Of a stretch of DNA of 9,228 nt, positions 8,078 to 9,228 are shown piece by piece; the first letter of the stretch is position 1; every line of letters begins with the position of its first letter. A model generated the notes under the pieces. That model ran no database searches and had not been told where the DNA came from. It saw only the letters and a program-made list of their open reading frames with translations. A program made the translations under genes and the position numbers. Source of the stretch: JAVBLG01 sp031553655 (GTDB lineage Bacteria; Desulfobacterota; Desulfovibrionia; Desulfovibrionales; Desulfovibrionaceae); contig JAVBLG010000104.1 of the NCBI GenBank assembly GCA_031553655.1, positions 1 to 9,228 on the forward strand, read 5' to 3'.

Positions 8078-8104
8078 GTGTCCAAAAAACCGTAGACCGC
8101 TACA
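8078..8104 (+). repeat. Probable right terminal end of the second IS
   Basis: Read inward on the minus strand, the segment starts TGTAGCGGTCTACGG and ends GGACAC, with a T-rich middle. Ends that begin with TG and contain a GGACA-like block are common in IS3-family and related elements. It begins 10 bases after the transposase stop codon, the expected position for a right end. The matching left end is not in the window, so the repeat cannot be confirmed by pairing. Confidence 0.35.
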
Positions 8105-8142
8105 ATATAAATCTAAGAGGAAAACCACGCTATTGCTATAAA

Positions 8143-8162
8143 AAATTCATTCGATTGCCCTG
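8143..8162 (-). repeat. ISAs1 terminal inverted repeat, transposase 5' side
   Basis: On the minus strand CAGGGCAATCGAATGAATTT is the partner of the repeat at 7632-7651. It is followed inward by an AT-rich leader (8105-8142) with no coding capacity, as expected just upstream of an ISAs1 transposase start. The insertion places a TGA (8161-8163) in frame directly before the coding remnant to its right. Confidence 0.75.
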
Positions 8163-8163
8163 A

Positions 8164-8274
8164 AAGATGCTCGTACGCAAGGATGGCGGTGTTTACGCCT
8201 TCAAGGATGAATTGGTTAGGCATATGCGCCGGGCGGGGCGGGTAGTTGACGGTGTTTATAGAGTAATTGTATGA
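8164..8274 (+). pseudogene. C-terminal remnant of an unidentified gene cut by the IS
   Basis: A 36-codon open stretch running directly from the IS end to a TGA at 8272. It contains an ATG at 8167 and reads MLVRKDGGVYAFKDELVRHM, then RRAGRVVDGVYRVIV. The sequence is charged and well balanced, looks like the end of a real protein and is GC-rich like the chromosomal genes, unlike the DNA just downstream. No ribosome binding site precedes the ATG. Its N-terminal part would be expected left of 7632 if the IS had simply inserted, but that side holds the helicase start, so the rest of the gene is gone. I do not recognise the family. Confidence 0.35.
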
Positions 8275-8342
8275 TTTTAATTGTGTTACTTATTTTTTTT
8301 GCTTGTAGTTCTGAAAAATTACACATGCTCAGTGACAAGTAA
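8271..8342 (+). CDS. Tiny hydrophobic lipopeptide-like ORF (uncertain)
   Basis: A 23-codon frame, MILIVLLIFFAC followed by SSEKLHMLSDK. It has a hydrophobic stretch ending in FFAC and then serines, the look of a short lipoprotein signal peptide with the cysteine at position 12; phenylalanine instead of leucine at -3 makes the lipobox poor. The ATG overlaps the stop of the preceding remnant in an ATGA arrangement, typical of translational coupling, but there is no Shine-Dalgarno site. Very short lipoproteins exist, for example colicin lysis proteins, but this one is shorter still. In AT-rich DNA such a frame may arise by chance. Confidence 0.15.
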   Translation: MILIVLLIFFACSSEKLHMLSDK

Positions 8343-8371
8343 AAGTTTGAACTATTATATATAAATACATA

Positions 8372-8401
8372 TTGACAATGTTGTTATATGTGCTTTAGTA
8401 T
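8372..8401 (+). promoter_or_regulatory. Candidate sigma-70 promoter of the membrane-protein gene
   Basis: A perfect consensus -35 box TTGACA (8372-8377) is followed by TTTAGT (8394-8399, spacer 16) or TAGTAT (8396-8401, spacer 18) as the -10 box. Each -10 candidate matches consensus at four of six positions. Transcription would begin near 8407, leaving a leader of about 87 bases before the chosen start at 8494. Best promoter candidate in the window. Confidence 0.5.
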
Positions 8402-8408
8402 TTAGCAC

Positions 8409-8425
8409 CTCATGAATCTCATGAG
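8409..8425. promoter_or_regulatory. Perfect 7-bp dyad at the predicted transcription start
   Basis: CTCATGA (8409-8415) and TCATGAG (8419-8425) are exact inverted repeats separated by three bases. The dyad lies immediately after the predicted promoter, about where transcription should begin, a place where a repressor dimer could bind. It could also form a short hairpin at the 5' end of the transcript. Confidence 0.35.
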
Positions 8426-8493
8426 AATGCTTTATGGGGAGTATTACTCTACCTAGTCCTTTTTTAATGCAACTAATTGGAGGTAATAGCGTT

Positions 8494-8970
8494 ATGCAGG
8501 TGAAATTTGCTTTGATTTACATTATCCCAATGATTATTACCTATGTTTGCTCATGGATGGGGTCAACAAGCATGTTGACAGCAAAGGTCAACCCACATTT
8601 TTGGACTTTATTTATAGTGCATGTAGGTTGCTATGTTATAATAATCTATAACTGCTTAAATCTTCCAAATAAGAAATCAATATGTATATTTCCTATACTT
8701 GCTGCTGTGTTTGACCTATTTCCTATTGTAAATTATATTCCATTTGTCCCTACCGGACTCAATGTAGCTGGTATCGTTAGTGGCATTATAAATTTAAGGC
8801 CGCATACAAATATTGAGGTAAATAGTAATGGAAATACAAATGTTACTGCAGTTGCGGGAAACGTTGGCAATGGAAGTGTGGTTGGGTCTTCTAATGTTAA
8901 TACGGGGACTATAATTAACGATAACTCTATAAACAATGGAATTAATTTTAATTCAAACAATAAAAAATAG
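8494..8970 (+). CDS. Unknown small membrane protein with Asn-rich tail
   Basis: A 158-residue protein of no family I can name. Hydrophobic segments at about 6-23, 37-56 and 63-84, with a shorter one at 89-101, predict three or four membrane passes in the inner membrane. FPILAAVFDLFPIVNYIPF (65-83) resembles a motif I loosely associate with small uncharacterised membrane proteins. Residues 102-158 form a polar tail rich in asparagine (17 of 57) with Gly, Ser, Thr and Val, in irregular N-x-N and G-N/G-S steps. The frame is open from an ATG at 8434, but TTGGAGG (8477-8483) lies ten bases before the ATG at 8494, and the first membrane helix starts right after it, so I choose 8494. The gene is strongly AT-rich compared with the genes to its left, stands alone, has its own candidate promoter, dyad and terminator, and lies next to broken insertion sequences. 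It was probably acquired by transfer. Confidence 0.7.
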   Translation: MQVKFALIYIIPMIITYVCSWMGSTSMLTAKVNPHFWTLFIVHVGCYVIIIYNCLNLPNKKSICIFPILAAVFDLFPIVNYIPFVPTGLNVAGIVSGIINLRPHTNIEVNSNGNTNVTAVAGNVGNGSVVGSSNVNTGTIINDNSINNGINFNSNNKK

Positions 8971-9028
8971 TTAATCCAGAATGTGATGGGTAATAGTGTT
9001 GCAGTGTAAAAAACTTGAAATCAAAAGT

Positions 9029-9076
9029 AAAAATGCCATATTTTGACCTGTGTTTGGGTTTTATGTGGCATTTTTT
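9029..9076 (+). terminator. Hairpin terminator after the membrane-protein gene
   Basis: AAAAATGCCA (9029-9038) pairs perfectly with TGGCATTTTT (9066-9075), and the T run continues to 9076. The 10-bp stem encloses 27 bases, of which the innermost TAT/ATG extend the pairing by about three more pairs. It has the form of a Rho-independent terminator 59 bases beyond the membrane-protein stop codon. Because the left arm begins with five A it can also serve the minus-strand gene that ends at 9098. Confidence 0.65.
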
Positions 9077-9097
9077 GTATAATATATTCGTAACTGC

Positions 9098-9228
9098 TCA
9101 CGGGGTATCTCCGCGAGATGTCTGAATCCACGCCAAATCAGGCTGCCTGTTCTGAAAAAGCGCCTCAAAAGCATCAACCAAAACCTGGAATGTTCTTTTA
9201 CCGCGCAACCGGCAGGTATGGCGCAGGC
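9098..9228 (-). CDS. C-terminal end of an unidentified protein, possibly a transposase (partial)
   Basis: A minus-strand frame enters from the right edge and runs 42 codons to a TGA at 9098-9100: LRHTCRLRGKRTFQVLVDAF, then EALFQNRQPDLAWIQTSRGDTP. The basic, amphipathic character recalls the C-termini of IS-encoded transposases, but I cannot assign a family from so little. It is followed by a hairpin with T-rich ends (9029-9076), in keeping with a gene end. The opposite strand is also open here from an ATG at 9118 to the window edge (MSESTPNQAACSEKAPQ...), a polar, low-complexity reading I consider the shadow. More sequence to the right is needed to decide. Confidence 0.4.
   Translation of the reverse strand, partial: LRHTCRLRGKRTFQVLVDAFEALFQNRQPDLAWIQTSRGDTP

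Larger units (their letters stand above)
7632..8162 (-). mobile_element. Degenerate ISAs1-family element containing part of a second IS
   Basis: The unit is bounded by two 20-bp inverted repeats with two mismatches, both reading CAG[G/C]GCAATCGAATGAA inward. Inside, from right to left on the minus strand, are an outer leader (8105-8142), the right end and 3' coding end of a plus-strand integrase-type transposase (about 7955-8104), and the last 100 codons of an ISAs1 transposase (7650-7952). At 531 bp it is far shorter than an intact ISAs1 element, whose transposase alone has about 370 residues. It cannot mobilise itself, though its ends might still be used by a transposase supplied from an intact relative. 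Flanking bases show no direct repeat. Confidence 0.75.

Overview
The window looks like a chromosomal segment of a Gram-negative, flagellated proteobacterium. Proteins resembling those of the Desulfovibrio group (dCache chemoreceptor, UvrD/PcrA-type helicase, ISAs1-type transposase) make a sulfate-reducing deltaproteobacterium my best guess, but this rests on protein character only, with no database search.

Positions 1-7579 hold ordinary, fairly GC-rich chromosomal genes (for example 40 G+C of 60 at 2701-2760): a methyl-accepting chemotaxis protein (-), a YjaB-type GNAT N-acetyltransferase (+), a PglK/Wzk-like ABC exporter (-), a YciA-type hotdog acyl-CoA thioesterase (+) and a UvrD/PcrA-type SF1 helicase (-). 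These five genes alternate strand one by one, so none can be cotranscribed with its neighbour inside the window and no shared pathway is implied.

Positions 7632-8162 are a wrecked mobile-element site. Two 20-bp imperfect terminal inverted repeats enclose the C-terminal 100 codons of an ISAs1-family transposase (-), then the last ~37 codons and apparent right end of an integrase-core (IS3/IS481-like) transposase (+), then the outer leader of the ISAs1 element. The simplest history is an IS inserted into another IS, followed by an internal deletion. No target-site duplication is visible, and the sequence right of the element starts in the middle of a coding frame whose beginning is missing.

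Positions 8275-9080 are strikingly AT-rich (13 G+C of 60 at 8641-8700). They carry one convincing gene of unknown function: a 158-residue membrane protein with a 57-residue asparagine-rich tail. It has a consensus -35 box, a perfect dyad near the predicted transcription start, a strong Shine-Dalgarno site and a hairpin terminator. A 23-codon frame with a lipobox-like sequence lies just upstream. This accessory gene is the least explained part of the window. At the right edge the composition becomes GC-rich again, with the C-terminal end of an unidentified protein on the minus strand. No rRNA, intact tRNA or CRISPR array was seen.
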